The position numbers and the translations under genes are program-made. A stretch of DNA of 21,782 nucleotides from positions 1 to 21,782 of the forward strand of contig JASANZ010001882.1 of NCBI GenBank assembly GCA_030849805.1, read 5' to 3'. Positions 8,762-18,226 of the stretch are shown in pieces. The notes beneath the pieces are model-generated. The model saw only the letters and a list, made by a program, of their open reading frames with translations, was not told the DNA's origin and made no database searches. This stretch comes from Sergeia podlipaevii (lineage: Eukaryota; Euglenozoa; Kinetoplastea; Trypanosomatida; Trypanosomatidae). Position 1 is the stretch's first letter, and each line of letters starts with the position of its first letter.

Positions 8762-11700
8762 ATGTCTTCTTCATCGCTCTCATCGGATAAGCGCAAAGAG
8801 AAGGCGCAAGAGCAGAAGAACGGTGCAAAGAAGGATTTGTTTTCCAGCTCCTCTTCAGACGACGATGACGACCTTGCGAGAGAACTGGCCACTGCCGCGG
8901 CAAGAGAGCGCAAGCGCAACCCACACGCGGAGGAAGGTCGCGCCAAGATGCCCCGAGCCCACCCACTAGAGGCTCGCAAGCCCGCGTCTGCCGCTGCTGG
9001 TGCGGAGGACAAGAAGAAGAAAAATCTGTTTGAGAGCTCTTCAGACGATGACGATGAAATCAATACCAATGCGAAGAACGCGGACGACACTGATAACGAC
9101 GACGACGTCGACGACGAAGCACCTCGTACTGGAGACCGCAAGCAGCAAGTCTCTGGTAGTATAAAGGGAAGGAAGCCAACAGGTGTGACGCGTCAAAGCA
9201 CTGGTGACGCGAACGATGAGGATGAAGAGGGAAACGGTGGTGCACTACGGATCAATCAGCAGTATGCGGCCAAGTTCGAGGAGGTGAAACGCAAGCAGGA
9301 GCTGCAGCGGCTGACCGAAAAGTACAGCAAGAAACATGGTCACATGCTGGACTCCGATAACGACGACGAGGACGCTGAGGAGGACGATGAAGAGGACGAT
9401 GACGCTGTGCTGCTGACACGCGAGAATGAACTTGCCTTTGCCAAGGCCCTGCTTGCAGTCCGCAAGGCTGCCGCAGTGGTGAAGAGTGTCAAGTCATTAG
9501 ACCAGCTCAAGGCCATCAAGGAGAAGGAAGATTATCTGGAGCAGCGCTACTTTCCACCCGCTGAGGAGCAGATGGCGCGTAATGCGGAGGTGTTTCAGAC
9601 CGCATTGGAGGACAAGCGACGCGCGCGGAAGGGGCAATTCACGCTTGCAGATGAGTACCGCCGCGCTGTGCACACCACCGCGCAGAAGAACACCGGTGAT
9701 GACGAAGTGGACGAGAGGAGGATGGGAGAGTCGGATGGTCTGCGTAAGGTGAAGCCGCAAAGCGCGGAGGAGAGGCGTCTGCGCGAGAGTTTTCTCAAGA
9801 GCGCGGCGGATAGCGCGGAGGGCTTTTCTGTGACCCTCAAGGACAACGACGGCAACAACAATAAGAAGAAGACGACATATGACGATGAAGCTGCCGAGGA
9901 AGACGAGGCGCGCCACTTGATCGAGGAAGCCTTCGCAATTGATGCAGTGACAGCATCAGCAGGCACGAAGAAAAAGAAGGGGGTGGCAAGTAGCGATGGC
10001 GATGAAGAAGAAGGAAACGAGGACGCTCACATGGACGGTGCGGGGGACGACGGTGAGGCTTTTATTCGTGACTTCTTCACGAAGGAGCTGTGGCGCGCCG
10101 AGGCCGACGACGACGACGATGCAACCGGTGGCCACTACTCGAAACTCGCTCAACTTGCGCAAGAAGAGGAGGACGAGGCCTTTTTCAATGACGCGGAGGC
10201 GTGGGAGCGTGAGTTTCAAGAAAGAAAGTATCGCCACGAGGAGGCAGAAGACGCCGAGCATATCCAAACTTTCGCTCGACCCATCGGAGAGGCTGCTCAG
10301 GGTCTCCTGCGCAAGCAGAGCGCGACCCGCAAAGATGCACGACAGCGGCGTCTCGAAAGGGCTGAGGCAGCGCGCCAGCAGCAGCTGGAGGAACTGAAAC
10401 GTTTAAAGCACTTGAAGCGCCAGGAGATCGACGCCCAGCGCGCGCTCATCGCCACTGTAGCGGGTCTTGCAAGCAAGAAGAAGGGCAGCGCATACGGTGG
10501 CAAACCAAACTTCGACGACGAGGACGCAGACGAGGATGCGGCGCTGCGGAAGCTCCAGTCTGTGTGGAGTGAGAAGGACCTTCAAGCAGAGTTCGATCCC
10601 GTTGAGTTTGACAAGAAGATGGCGCAGCTCTTCAACGATGAGTATTACGACGAAACGAACGTGGATGAGAACGAAATTGCCTACTTTGACGCTGAAATGG
10701 ATAACAAAGACGACATCCTCGACGACGATGAGCTCGACGAGGACGAGGACGAGGAGCGTGGGGGCACGGATGCTGATGATTATGCGGGCGACAGCAAAGA
10801 GAGCAGAAGCAACACCGACGAGGACGACGAAGGCAACTTTCACGTCGTTAGCGAGGGGGGAGTTCGTGCTCGCGCAGGTCACAAGCGGCGCAGGATCACT
10901 GAAGAACTCACCGCCGAGCCCGATCTGTTCAAAGTTGGCTCCCTCGAAGAAGCAAAGAAGTTGCAGGCTGGAGCCACAAGCAAGGAAGGTGAGGAGGATG
11001 CAACGGCCACGTCAGGAAGCACTGGGTCCCGGAAACGCAAGAGGACTTCCGCCCTGGAAGCGCAGATGTTTTCATCAGATGCAGCCCCTAGCGTCACCAG
11101 CGGCAATGGCGGCAGCAGCAGTAGCGGTTTGGCTGATATGTCTGCTGCTTTCCCCTCTGCGATGGACGATCCTATCGCTCTGCTTTACCCTTCTTCGGTG
11201 CTCAAGCACCTGGAGGAGACCTCGTTCAAGAAGCGCCAGGAGATTGATGCTCTCATCAAGGAATCCCGAGAGACGGGCGGCGGCGGTGGCGCGGATGGCG
11301 CACAGATAACTGAAGAAGAGGCGGCGCTCGCGAAGATGAAGGAGGAGCTCAAGCGGAGGGAGGAGGAGTACTACCAACTCCACTACGAAGGCGGCATGGA
11401 AGGTAACAAGACGAAGGCGCCGTTCCGCTACCGCCAAGTTGCCCCCGAGGACTTTATGCTGAGCATTGAAGACATTCTCGCGAGAGATGACCGACAGCTG
11501 AACATGATTGCTCCCATGGACTGCTACGCGGCCTATCTTGACAAGTCACAGAACAAGCGGGATCGGTATCGCATTGAGAAGCGCTTGAGTAAAGGCTTTC
11601 GAGAGATCGCCCCGGACCGTCGCTCGCGCCGCTATGGTGACCTCACAAAGACCGTCATCCTGGACGCTGAGATGAACGAGGAGGAGGGAATCAAAATTGC

Positions 11701-12082
11701 TCAGAACTTGCGTAAACGACTCCGCGAAGAAGCCCCTGGCCTCGGTGGTGATGCAGATAGTGGGGGTAATGTCGTGGGGAAAGACGGCGTGCCTCCTCAT
11801 AAACGCGGTGGGGCTCATCGACATGAAGAGGGACGAAGGCCGCGTCATGACGCGCCAGGCGCGTCCTCGCCTTCGAAGTTTACCCCACGCACCGAGTGGA
11901 GGGGTCGTGGTCGCGGCAGTGATGGTCGTGGTGGTGGTCGTGGCGGTAGCTTCCGCGGTGGATATGCTGGCGGGCGGAACGCTGGTCGTGGCGCAGGTCG
12001 TGGTAGTGGCAGTGGTGGTACATCTTTTGAGAGAGGCAGAGGTCGTGGAGGAGCAGGTCTGCATCGCGGTCGCGGTAACTAG
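8762..12082 (+). CDS. KRI1: KRI1-like ribosome biogenesis protein with C-terminal RGG tail
   Basis: This encodes 1106 residues. In yeast, Kri1 is a nucleolar KRR1-interacting factor for small-subunit ribosome assembly. Family features appear in the expected order: N-terminal LF(E)SSSSDDDDD acidic blocks (about 27-36 and 88-97); EAFIRDFFTKELW (about 431-443); DEAFFNDAEAWEREFQERKY (about 470-490); EFDPVEFDKKMAQLFNDEYY (610-629), the hallmark of the Kri1 core; and FRYRQVAPEDFMLSIEDILA (888-907), then DDRQLN, the Kri1 C-terminal domain. Long charged helical and Asp/Glu-rich stretches lie between. It is much longer than the yeast and human proteins (roughly 600-700 residues). Residues from about 1048 to the end form an RGG/GRG-rich tail not typical of Kri1, suggesting extra RNA or snoRNP contact. 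The stop is TAG. The family call is confident; the role of the tail is inferred. Confidence 0.93.
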   Translation: MSSSSLSSDKRKEKAQEQKNGAKKDLFSSSSSDDDDDLARELATAAARERKRNPHAEEGRAKMPRAHPLEARKPASAAAGAEDKKKKNLFESSSDDDDEINTNAKNADDTDNDDDVDDEAPRTGDRKQQVSGSIKGRKPTGVTRQSTGDANDEDEEGNGGALRINQQYAAKFEEVKRKQELQRLTEKYSKKHGHMLDSDNDDEDAEEDDEEDDDAVLLTRENELAFAKALLAVRKAAAVVKSVKSLDQLKAIKEKEDYLEQRYFPPAEEQMARNAEVFQTALEDKRRARKGQFTLADEYRRAVHTTAQKNTGDDEVDERRMGESDGLRKVKPQSAEERRLRESFLKSAADSAEGFSVTLKDNDGNNNKKKTTYDDEAAEEDEARHLIEEAFAIDAVTASAGTKKKKGVASSDGDEEEGNEDAHMDGAGDDGEAFIRDFFTKELWRAEADDDDDATGGHYSKLAQLAQEEEDEAFFNDAEAWEREFQERKYRHEEAEDAEHIQTFARPIGEAAQGLLRKQSATRKDARQRRLERAEAARQQQLEELKRLKHLKRQEIDAQRALIATVAGLASKKKGSAYGGKPNFDDEDADEDAALRKLQSVWSEKDLQAEFDPVEFDKKMAQLFNDEYYDETNVDENEIAYFDAEMDNKDDILDDDELDEDEDEERGGTDADDYAGDSKESRSNTDEDDEGNFHVVSEGGVRARAGHKRRRITEELTAEPDLFKVGSLEEAKKLQAGATSKEGEEDATATSGSTGSRKRKRTSALEAQMFSSDAAPSVTSGNGGSSSSGLADMSAAFPSAMDDPIALLYPSSVLKHLEETSFKKRQEIDALIKESRETGGGGGADGAQITEEEAALAKMKEELKRREEEYYQLHYEGGMEGNKTKAPFRYRQVAPEDFMLSIEDILARDDRQLNMIAPMDCYAAYLDKSQNKRDRYRIEKRLSKGFREIAPDRRSRRYGDLTKTVILDAEMNEEEGIKIAQNLRKRLREEAPGLGGDADSGGNVVGKDGVPPHKRGGAHRHEEGRRPRHDAPGASSPSKFTPRTEWRGRGRGSDGRGGGRGGSFRGGYAGGRNAGRGAGRGSGSGGTSFERGRGRGGAGLHRGRGN

Positions 12083-12243
12083 CACGATGAGCAAGAAAAG
12101 AAGTGCGAGTCTTCTCCTTTTCCTTTACAATCTTTCCTTTTTTTTTCTTTTCTTTTTTTTTAACAAGCCGTGTAACAAGTGAGTTAATCATTAGAAAGGA
12201 AAGAATGGAGTGGAAGAGAAAGATTTTCATACATTTATATATT

Positions 12244-12278
<35 letters not shown>
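12244..12278. repeat. (TA)n(TG)n compound microsatellite
   Basis: About ten TA units pass directly into about seven GT units. The same compound arrangement recurs in other spacers of the window. Confidence 0.9.
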
Positions 12279-12860
12279 AAGCGGCAACGTGGGGAGGGAG
12301 CACTCTGGTGGTTGTCTGCATTTTCTTTCGTATGCTCCTTCTTCCTCCTTTCTTTCTTTCTCTTTTTGTTGTTAATTGAACTCAATAATCAACAGTTGTT
12401 GTTTCTTATATTTACATATAAAAACAATTTGATCTCACTCACTTGACCTAAGGTGTCGTTGAGGTACACGAACAAGCTAGCTTCGGCTTTTTTTTTTTTG
12501 GCATTTAGAAAATATTTTGCTTTACTCGAGAAGAAAAGCCTCTATTTCCTTTTTTAGATAAAAATATCCTGCTCATATTGACACTGATCTTTTTTTTATG
12601 TGTATACGTGCCCAATTATGAATGTTTTTCTCTCTTTTTTTTTTAAACTACTTATTTTTAAAGTTATTTTTCATTGCGCGCTCATCAATAGATATTTTAT
12701 CGAAGGTATATATATAGATAGATAGACAATTAGATAGAGAAGAAAATAGCACAGTGGTGGAAGAAGGGAAACGTAAAATATATATCTGCATTTAGAAGGA
12801 ATAGAGGGAGGTTAGCAGCCCTTCCTTTGTGTGTTCTCTGTTGTGTGTCCGCAAGGTCCG

Positions 12861-12881
12861 CTTTATCTTTTTTTTTTTTAG
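12861..12881 (+). promoter_or_regulatory. likely spliced-leader acceptor for the 12945 gene
   Basis: A nearly pure pyrimidine tract (12861-12879) is followed immediately by AG at 12880-12881. The resulting 63-nt leader contains no ATG before 12945, which supports that start codon. Confidence 0.6.
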
Positions 12882-12944
12882 TACAACGTGAAATCTTGTT
12901 GCTATTTTTGTTTTCTTTCCGCGCATATTCACTCATCGAATCAA

Positions 12945-15140
12945 ATGAAGAGGAGCAGCCCATTTTCCAAAGGTAAAGCATCTCCTACCTCCGAAGAGGA
13001 GGATGGCACGACCATCGCCATTACAGCGGGTCGACGCAGTGGTCGGCTGAGCGGCGGTAGTCTTCCTGGGCTGTCATCTTCCTCGTCATCTTCATCGGTT
13101 CCCATCTTCAAGTCACCTTGGGAAACCCTGTCAACGGTCGGAAGCGCTCGTAAGCGCAAGCGTGTTCTTGAAAGCGAACACGCGCCATCTGTTGCCACCA
13201 TGACCGATACGGCAACGGCTGAGGCGAGGCGACTTTCTATTGGAAAGCCTGACAGTAGCAACAAGAACAATGGCGACCAGAGTGACGCGGCAGAGGCGTG
13301 GATCGAGGACGAATCATTTGAAATGAACGTCATGACTGACAAAGACGGCACTAGTGAACTGGCCCCACCCACGGTGGCGCGTAGAGCCGCCGCCGGCACC
13401 ACAGTCGCACTGAAGCAGCGGGTCTCTCCTCATGTGTCGACGAGTATGGCGAGTGGGAGACTGAGCGGCGGCATGCGCTCCCCCGATGACATCACCGCAT
13501 CCGCCAGCCGCGGTCGGACTTCCGTGAAAGCTGGAGATACCACTTGCGTGAGCCTTGGCGCTAGTGCTGGCAACGACTCGCCGGTGTCCCGTCCAGGGCG
13601 GGCTTCTACCTCTGCGACCAAGGAGCACACGCCCGCCTCTCAGCTGCTTAGCCAGAAGAGCTACACTAGTCTTTTCCTTCAGCAGCAGCAAGAGGAAGGC
13701 GCCTCCCCCTCCTCTTCACCTCCTTCTGTGGCGCGCGGGTCAACCGGCGCCACATTGAGCTCGATAGAGAAGAGTGCAGCGAGGCGTAGCGTGGAGTTTG
13801 GGAGAAGAAACACCTCAGGTCGCTCCTCCGGCTCTCTCATGGTGGAGCAGTCCCTCTTCACTGGCACCACCAACCACAATGACGATGACGACAACTACGC
13901 TGCTGCTGTTGACCCAAGTAGCAAGCGTCGCAGCAGCAACAGCGCGACGGCGGTGTTGAGCAGTAGCAGGAGGAGGGATAGTGTGGAGGACAGCGCGGTG
14001 CGGGCGATACTGGAAGAGAACCCACCGACCACTACGCGGCCAGTGCAGCTGAAGCAAGGCTACGCCCCACCGAGTCCTCGCTCACCACTGTGGCCTTCCC
14101 TAACCGATGATGGAGAGGAAGAAGGAGGTTACGGGGACAGCGTTGAGCTGTGGCTGCACGCCGATGAAAACCCAAGACCTGGACACGTCGCTGGGGCCGA
14201 CAACAGCATGCTACTCGTCGTCGGCGCTGAAGATGAAGAGGACGAAGAAGGGTCCCTCTCCCCAAGCCGGAAAGAGCGAAGGCTACAGAGCTACAGCTCA
14301 GCCGCCACCACCGCTACTCGTGCGGCTCTTACGCGTGGCTTGATGGGGACACGCTCGATGAACCTGCTGGGAGACGAGTACAGTGAAGAGTTCTCGCTCA
14401 CGCAGGAGGCAATGGAGCAGGAGGGCTTGGCGGCTGGCCGCGATCATCATCTAGTGAGAAGAGGCCGCAATGGAAAGAAGGCCGCAGCTAGCAAGATGCC
14501 GCCGCGTCGGGTGACAGCTACGCATGGAGGAGCATTCCGCTGGGGAGTTGCGAACAGTCCCGCTTCTACTGCTGCTGCTGCTGCTTTTGCGGGTCATGGC
14601 ACCCTCGCCGAGTTATCCGCAGCAATGCGGGCGGCAGCCACGGGCTCCTCCTCAGCGGCTTCGCAGTCGCCAACGTCGCAGCACACACGAGCCAAGATGT
14701 CTGAGTGGGCGGCGGAGATGCGAAACTTCTTCGCCTTTATTGACCAACGCCCTGTTCTCACGGTATCGGTGGCGGACGCCTTAAAGCAGAGTACTACTAG
14801 TGCAAAGCTGGCTTCGGCGGCGGCGGCAGCTCGCAGGTCTGCTGTTTTGGCAGGGGTGGCAAGTAGGCGGCAGAGCGTTGCTCAAGCGAAGGCGCAATCG
14901 TTGAAGCGGACATCTACGCCGATTTCCAGAGCCTCGTTGGTGTCAGTCGCATCGCCGCCTCCTGCTTCTGCTGCTGCTGCTCAGCCTAGTGATAGGGCAG
15001 GTGTTCAGCGGGCGACGAAGCCGATGGAGAGTGGTAGCAGCGGCAACAGTGACTTTGCGACGATGATTGCCAGAGCGAAACAGCAGGCTGTGGCGGCCTC
15101 AGCTGCACGTCGTTCTGCTTTGGACCCACGAGGATGGTGA
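12945..15140 (+). CDS. unrecognised Ser/Ala-rich protein, 731 residues
   Basis: The ATG at 12945 is the first AUG after a strong splice acceptor; the frame extends 19 codons upstream only from a GTG. The protein is rich in Ser, Ala, Arg and Thr and mostly predicted disordered. It starts MKRSSPFSKGKASPTSEEED and has a Ser run, then VPIFKSPWETLST and a basic RKRKRV that could be a nuclear signal. Many SxR and SGR motifs look like kinase sites. Islands of order include VELWLHADENP, EEFSLTQEAMEQEG, GAFRWGVANSP and especially SEWAAEMRNFFAFIDQRPVL near residue 585. The C-terminal 130 residues are Ala/Ser-rich with possible helices. There is no enzyme motif or membrane segment. A nuclear or cytoskeletal scaffold is possible, but I do not recognise it. 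It ends TGA TGA. Confidence 0.83.
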   Translation: MKRSSPFSKGKASPTSEEEDGTTIAITAGRRSGRLSGGSLPGLSSSSSSSSVPIFKSPWETLSTVGSARKRKRVLESEHAPSVATMTDTATAEARRLSIGKPDSSNKNNGDQSDAAEAWIEDESFEMNVMTDKDGTSELAPPTVARRAAAGTTVALKQRVSPHVSTSMASGRLSGGMRSPDDITASASRGRTSVKAGDTTCVSLGASAGNDSPVSRPGRASTSATKEHTPASQLLSQKSYTSLFLQQQQEEGASPSSSPPSVARGSTGATLSSIEKSAARRSVEFGRRNTSGRSSGSLMVEQSLFTGTTNHNDDDDNYAAAVDPSSKRRSSNSATAVLSSSRRRDSVEDSAVRAILEENPPTTTRPVQLKQGYAPPSPRSPLWPSLTDDGEEEGGYGDSVELWLHADENPRPGHVAGADNSMLLVVGAEDEEDEEGSLSPSRKERRLQSYSSAATTATRAALTRGLMGTRSMNLLGDEYSEEFSLTQEAMEQEGLAAGRDHHLVRRGRNGKKAAASKMPPRRVTATHGGAFRWGVANSPASTAAAAAFAGHGTLAELSAAMRAAATGSSSAASQSPTSQHTRAKMSEWAAEMRNFFAFIDQRPVLTVSVADALKQSTTSAKLASAAAAARRSAVLAGVASRRQSVAQAKAQSLKRTSTPISRASLVSVASPPPASAAAAQPSDRAGVQRATKPMESGSSGNSDFATMIARAKQQAVAASAARRSALDPRGW

Positions 15141-15839
15141 TGAGAGGGAGGAATTTAGAAAGGCATTAAAGAAGGGAAGAATTTTTTGAGGGAGGGAAAA
15201 AAAAAAATGAATATTGAAGGCATATATCTGTGGAGGAGAGAAACAGAGCGCTTGAAAGAAAAGGTGTGTCTGAAACGAGACACCATCACGTGTATCTTTC
15301 GTTTTTTTTTCTTCTTCTTTCTTGATCGATCTCTCTATACACCATGTTTGCCTTCTGTATTCAATGTTTGCGTGTTTACTCGCGTCAATTTTAGAAGTCG
15401 GTCTCCCTACGGCTTCTTTTTTTTTTTTAATCCTTCCCTACTATTTTTTACTATTATTTATTTTTCTTCATATATATATATATGTGTGTGTAAAGGAGCA
15501 ATTTGTATTAGAGAACAGCTAGCTGTTTCTATGATTACCTGTTGCGTTAGATAGATTATATATGTGTGTAATAGATGAAATACCCTGAGTTTATCGAATC
15601 AGAGCAAACACTATTGAAAAAAAAAAAGACTTGAAAAATAAAAATGAAAGTAGGAGAAAAATTGAAGTGTGCAATTTGCTCTATATATATGTATATATAT
15701 ATATTTCTTCAAATATATCTGTGTGTGTGTGTATGTGCATGTAAATGGTGGATGTGATCTCCATTAGTATCATTATTACTATTATTGTTTCACTTAGAGA
15801 TGCAGAAGTTGCTGTGTCAGAGAAGAGAAGAAAGGGGGG

Positions 15840-15844
<5 letters not shown>

Positions 15845-15870
<26 letters not shown>
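15845..15870. repeat. (GA)13 tract
   Basis: A perfect GA dinucleotide run in the spacer, one of several purine tracts on the + strand. Confidence 0.95.
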
Positions 15871-15879
<9 letters not shown>

Positions 15880-15926
15880 GCAAGGAAAATAGTAATATTA
15901 AATAAAATCTCATATACTTACACATG

Positions 15927-15954
15927 CACACACACACACATATATATATATATA
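15927..15954. repeat. (CA)7(TA)7 compound microsatellite
   Basis: Seven CA units run directly into seven TA units, the mirror arrangement of the (TA)n(TG)n repeats elsewhere in the window. Confidence 0.9.
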
Positions 15955-16285
15955 AACCTTAGATTATTATTATTATTTATTTATATATATATATATCCAT
16001 ATCAATCTTCTCAACAAAGGAAAATCAGCAGCAAAATGGAAAAGGAGAAAGGGAAACTTTCTGCTATTTCTTGCTGTTGCTGGTGAAGTCTGGAGGAGTG
16101 AGGGAAAATTGAACATGAAAGAGAGATGTTTGATCATGTTTTCTTTTTTTTTTTTTTTTTTATAAGAAAGAAAAGTCTTTGCCAAAAGTATGCTTCTACA
16201 ATGAACCTTATCTCCACTTTTTTCCTATATATATACTTAAAAGCTTCCTTACTCATTTCAGATCCACACACAGAGAGAGAGGTAG

Positions 16286-16318
16286 TTCTATTATATTCAT
16301 CATTGCTTATTTCTTCAG
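16286..16318 (+). promoter_or_regulatory. likely spliced-leader acceptor for the 16430 gene
   Basis: A T-rich pyrimidine tract (about 16286-16316) is followed by AG at 16317-16318. No ATG occurs between it and 16430, giving a leader of about 111 nt. Confidence 0.45.
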
Positions 16319-16429
16319 CGCACACACAAAATAATAAGGAGCATTAAAAAATAAACGCCTGTGTGTTGCCATTCTAATTATTATTAAATTTTACTTTAAA
16401 CAACAATCACATCAAAAAGAAAAAAAAAT

Positions 16430-16909
16430 ATGTTCAACCGTTTCTTTTTCTTATGCTTTGCCGTGATGGCACTGCTCGTTCTCAGCAGCAGCAGCATCAC
16501 CACTTCCGCGTACGCACGTGTCATCATTGAGAAGAAGCGCCATGCGCCTCGTCCTCCTCAGTCTATTCATGACGACGATGGTATTCATCATGAAAACGAT
16601 GCAGATGTCGCTGTTAGGAAGGCGAAGATGGCACCTCGCGCGGTCGACCCCAATACGCTTAGCGACGATGCACTGAAGCAGCTTCTCATTGAAAAGTCCT
16701 CTGGCGAGATCAACGTACGACGCCTGCGATCACGTGCTGCCCTCCTCAAGGCAGTAAAGGAATTTGAGACTGTGAATGAGATTCGGACCAGGATGCGTGA
16801 CCAGGTGGCTGATGCCACAGCTGTTCTGCTTGAGCGTGAAGGCGCCGTTGTTGATGACGCCGAGACTCCTGTTGGTGATGCTCCCAAGGAGGGGGAGGAG
16901 GAGGCATAA
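16430..16909 (+). CDS. secreted/ER-luminal protein, paralogue of the SelT N-terminal domain
   Basis: This encodes 159 residues. An N-terminal signal peptide is clear (MFNRFFFLCF then AVMALLVLSSS, likely cleaved near residue 27-29). A charged linker with an acidic/His stretch follows (about 47-58), then a helical domain at about 77-130 containing LSDDALKQLLIEKSSGEINV and SRAALLKAVKEFE. Residues 77-113 align without gaps to residues 52-88 of the SelT protein encoded at 18227-19363, with 14 of 37 identical. The helix-turn-helix pattern (LKxLLxEK, GxIxVxR, SRxxLLxxV) is reminiscent of SAP or MANF C-terminal domains, by pattern only. The C-terminus is acidic (EGEEEA) and lacks an ER-retrieval signal. 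It probably arose by tandem duplication with loss or absence of the SelT part. The stop is TAA. Confidence 0.85.
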   Translation: MFNRFFFLCFAVMALLVLSSSSITTSAYARVIIEKKRHAPRPPQSIHDDDGIHHENDADVAVRKAKMAPRAVDPNTLSDDALKQLLIEKSSGEINVRRLRSRAALLKAVKEFETVNEIRTRMRDQVADATAVLLEREGAVVDDAETPVGDAPKEGEEEA

Positions 16910-17102
16910 TGTGAGCAGCGACGCTGTTGTTGCAATTTAAAAAAAAAAAAAAAAAACGTCAACAACAACACACGTAGAAAAAAAAAAAATGAGGGAGAAA
17001 TGCATCGTGTGACTTATCTACTCAAGTGTGATTGTTGTTGCAGCTGGCTATTATTTGTTATGCATTCATTCAAGAAAAAGAAGAAGAAATAAGTGACAAA
17101 AA

Positions 17103-17119
17103 TGGGGGGAGTCCCCCCA
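17103..17119. other. G6/C6 hairpin flanked by A runs
   Basis: TGGGGGG (17103-17109), a 3-nt loop AGT and CCCCCCA (17113-17119) form a perfect 7-bp stem. Its six consecutive G-C pairs stand out in the AT-rich spacer. A runs flank it on both sides. Confidence 0.8.
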
Positions 17120-18042
17120 AAAAAAAAAAATGAAAATGAACAAAGGGATGAAAAAATCACTTTGAAGGTCGCGTTTTTTCTTTCTGATTTTCGTTTTTTT
17201 TTTCTAGACACTTCAACACAAGCTATGTGAATTTTCTTTTTTTATATACTGGATATTTGCTGGTGCTACTCTATGTGCTTGGGTCTTCATTGGAAGCTAT
17301 GTTCTTTTTTTTTCTTCTTCTTTCTTCTTCTTCTTTATATCCGACGGCCTCTGCCTTTCTTTCTTTCTTCTGTGTGGGCGACGCACACATATATATATGG
17401 AGAGATTGTATGTGAATACCATATTTAGGTCTCCTTTCTTTGGGGGATGCTTATTTGCGCTTTCAGTAATGCTTTTGCTCTTTTTTTTTTTCTTTTTTTG
17501 CTTATGCTTTATTATTATCTTCTGCTGTCAAAAAAAAAAAAAAAAAGGAACGAAGGACATTTAAAAAAAAAAAAAAAATGCTTATGATTGTGATGAATAC
17601 TCGGCGTCAACAAACCACATTAGCAAGCGAACATACAATTCAAATCATACGTCTATTTCTGTAGAAAGTGTGAAGTTCTGTGCGTTCGCTTTTTAAAATG
17701 AATGAATATATGGCATGCTTTTTTCTTGATTCATGCTGTAACTCACTACATTTCTTCTTCATTTCTTCTTCTTTTGCTAACCTATTGTATTAATTTTGTG
17801 TGCGTGCGCCATATTATTTATAATTTTTTATTGCTTTTGACATGCTTTTATCTAGTATCTTGCACGGGAACAATAAAGAAGTGTCCGCAGGAACTCCCCC
17901 TTCTTCTTTTTCTTCTTTACTTTTTTGAGAACAGAAAGAGAAGTATACAGGGAAGAGGGAGGAGAAAGGGAGAGAGAGAGAGAGAGCTTGAGCAGAGGGC
18001 TATATATAATCTTGTAGGAGAAATATATATTTTTTTAAAGGT

Positions 18043-18144
18043 CCATTGCTTTCTTTTTCTTTCTTTCTTCCTTTTCTATTTGTAACGCGGGCTTTTCTTT
18101 TTTGTTTTTCTGCTGTTGTCGTCATTTTTCACTACTACTACTAG
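18043..18144 (+). promoter_or_regulatory. likely spliced-leader acceptor for SelT
   Basis: Two long C/T tracts (about 18043-18083 and 18089-18130) precede CACTACTACTACTAG, with AG at 18143-18144. No ATG lies between it and 18227, giving an 82-nt leader and making 18227 the first AUG. Confidence 0.55.
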
Positions 18145-18226
18145 GAAGAGATTAGAGGAAGTACATATTGCATATTCACTTCTCCTTTACTATATCGGGA
18201 GTTTAAAAAGAAAAAAAAAAAAAGAT

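Larger units (their letters stand above)
12083..12944. other. intergenic region, AT-rich, microsatellites
   Basis: This 862-nt spacer contains T runs, a (TA)n(TG)n compound repeat at about 12244-12278, a short palindrome AAGCTAGCTT at 12474-12483, a GATA-type repeat at about 12713-12737 and the acceptor region for the next gene. I see no gene. Confidence 0.7.
15141..16429. other. intergenic region, AT-rich, dense microsatellites
   Basis: This 1.3 kb spacer contains T runs, (TA)n(TG)n at about 15471-15490, a 14-bp palindrome at 15514-15527 (AACAGCT and its complement), mixed TA/TG repeats at about 15681-15734, a (GA)13 tract at 15845-15870, (CA)7(TA)7 at 15927-15954 and ATT/TA repeats at about 15965-15996. 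ORFs are low complexity. It ends with a splice acceptor for the next gene. No gene is seen. Confidence 0.7.
16910..18226. other. intergenic region with G/C hairpin and long A runs
   Basis: This 1.3 kb spacer contains A runs at about 16939-16956, 16978-16989, 17119-17130, 17530-17546 and 17563-17578, a G6/C6 hairpin at 17103-17119, CTT repeats, and (CA)n(TA)n near 17384-17398. It ends in a long pyrimidine tract and acceptor for the SelT gene. ORFs here are low complexity. No SelT-like remnant was seen after the 16430-16909 gene. Confidence 0.7.

Noticed and set aside
17702..18085. 127-codon plus-strand ORF
   Set aside because: It is AT-rich, starts at a non-ATG codon, and ends in the pyrimidine tract feeding the SelT splice acceptor.
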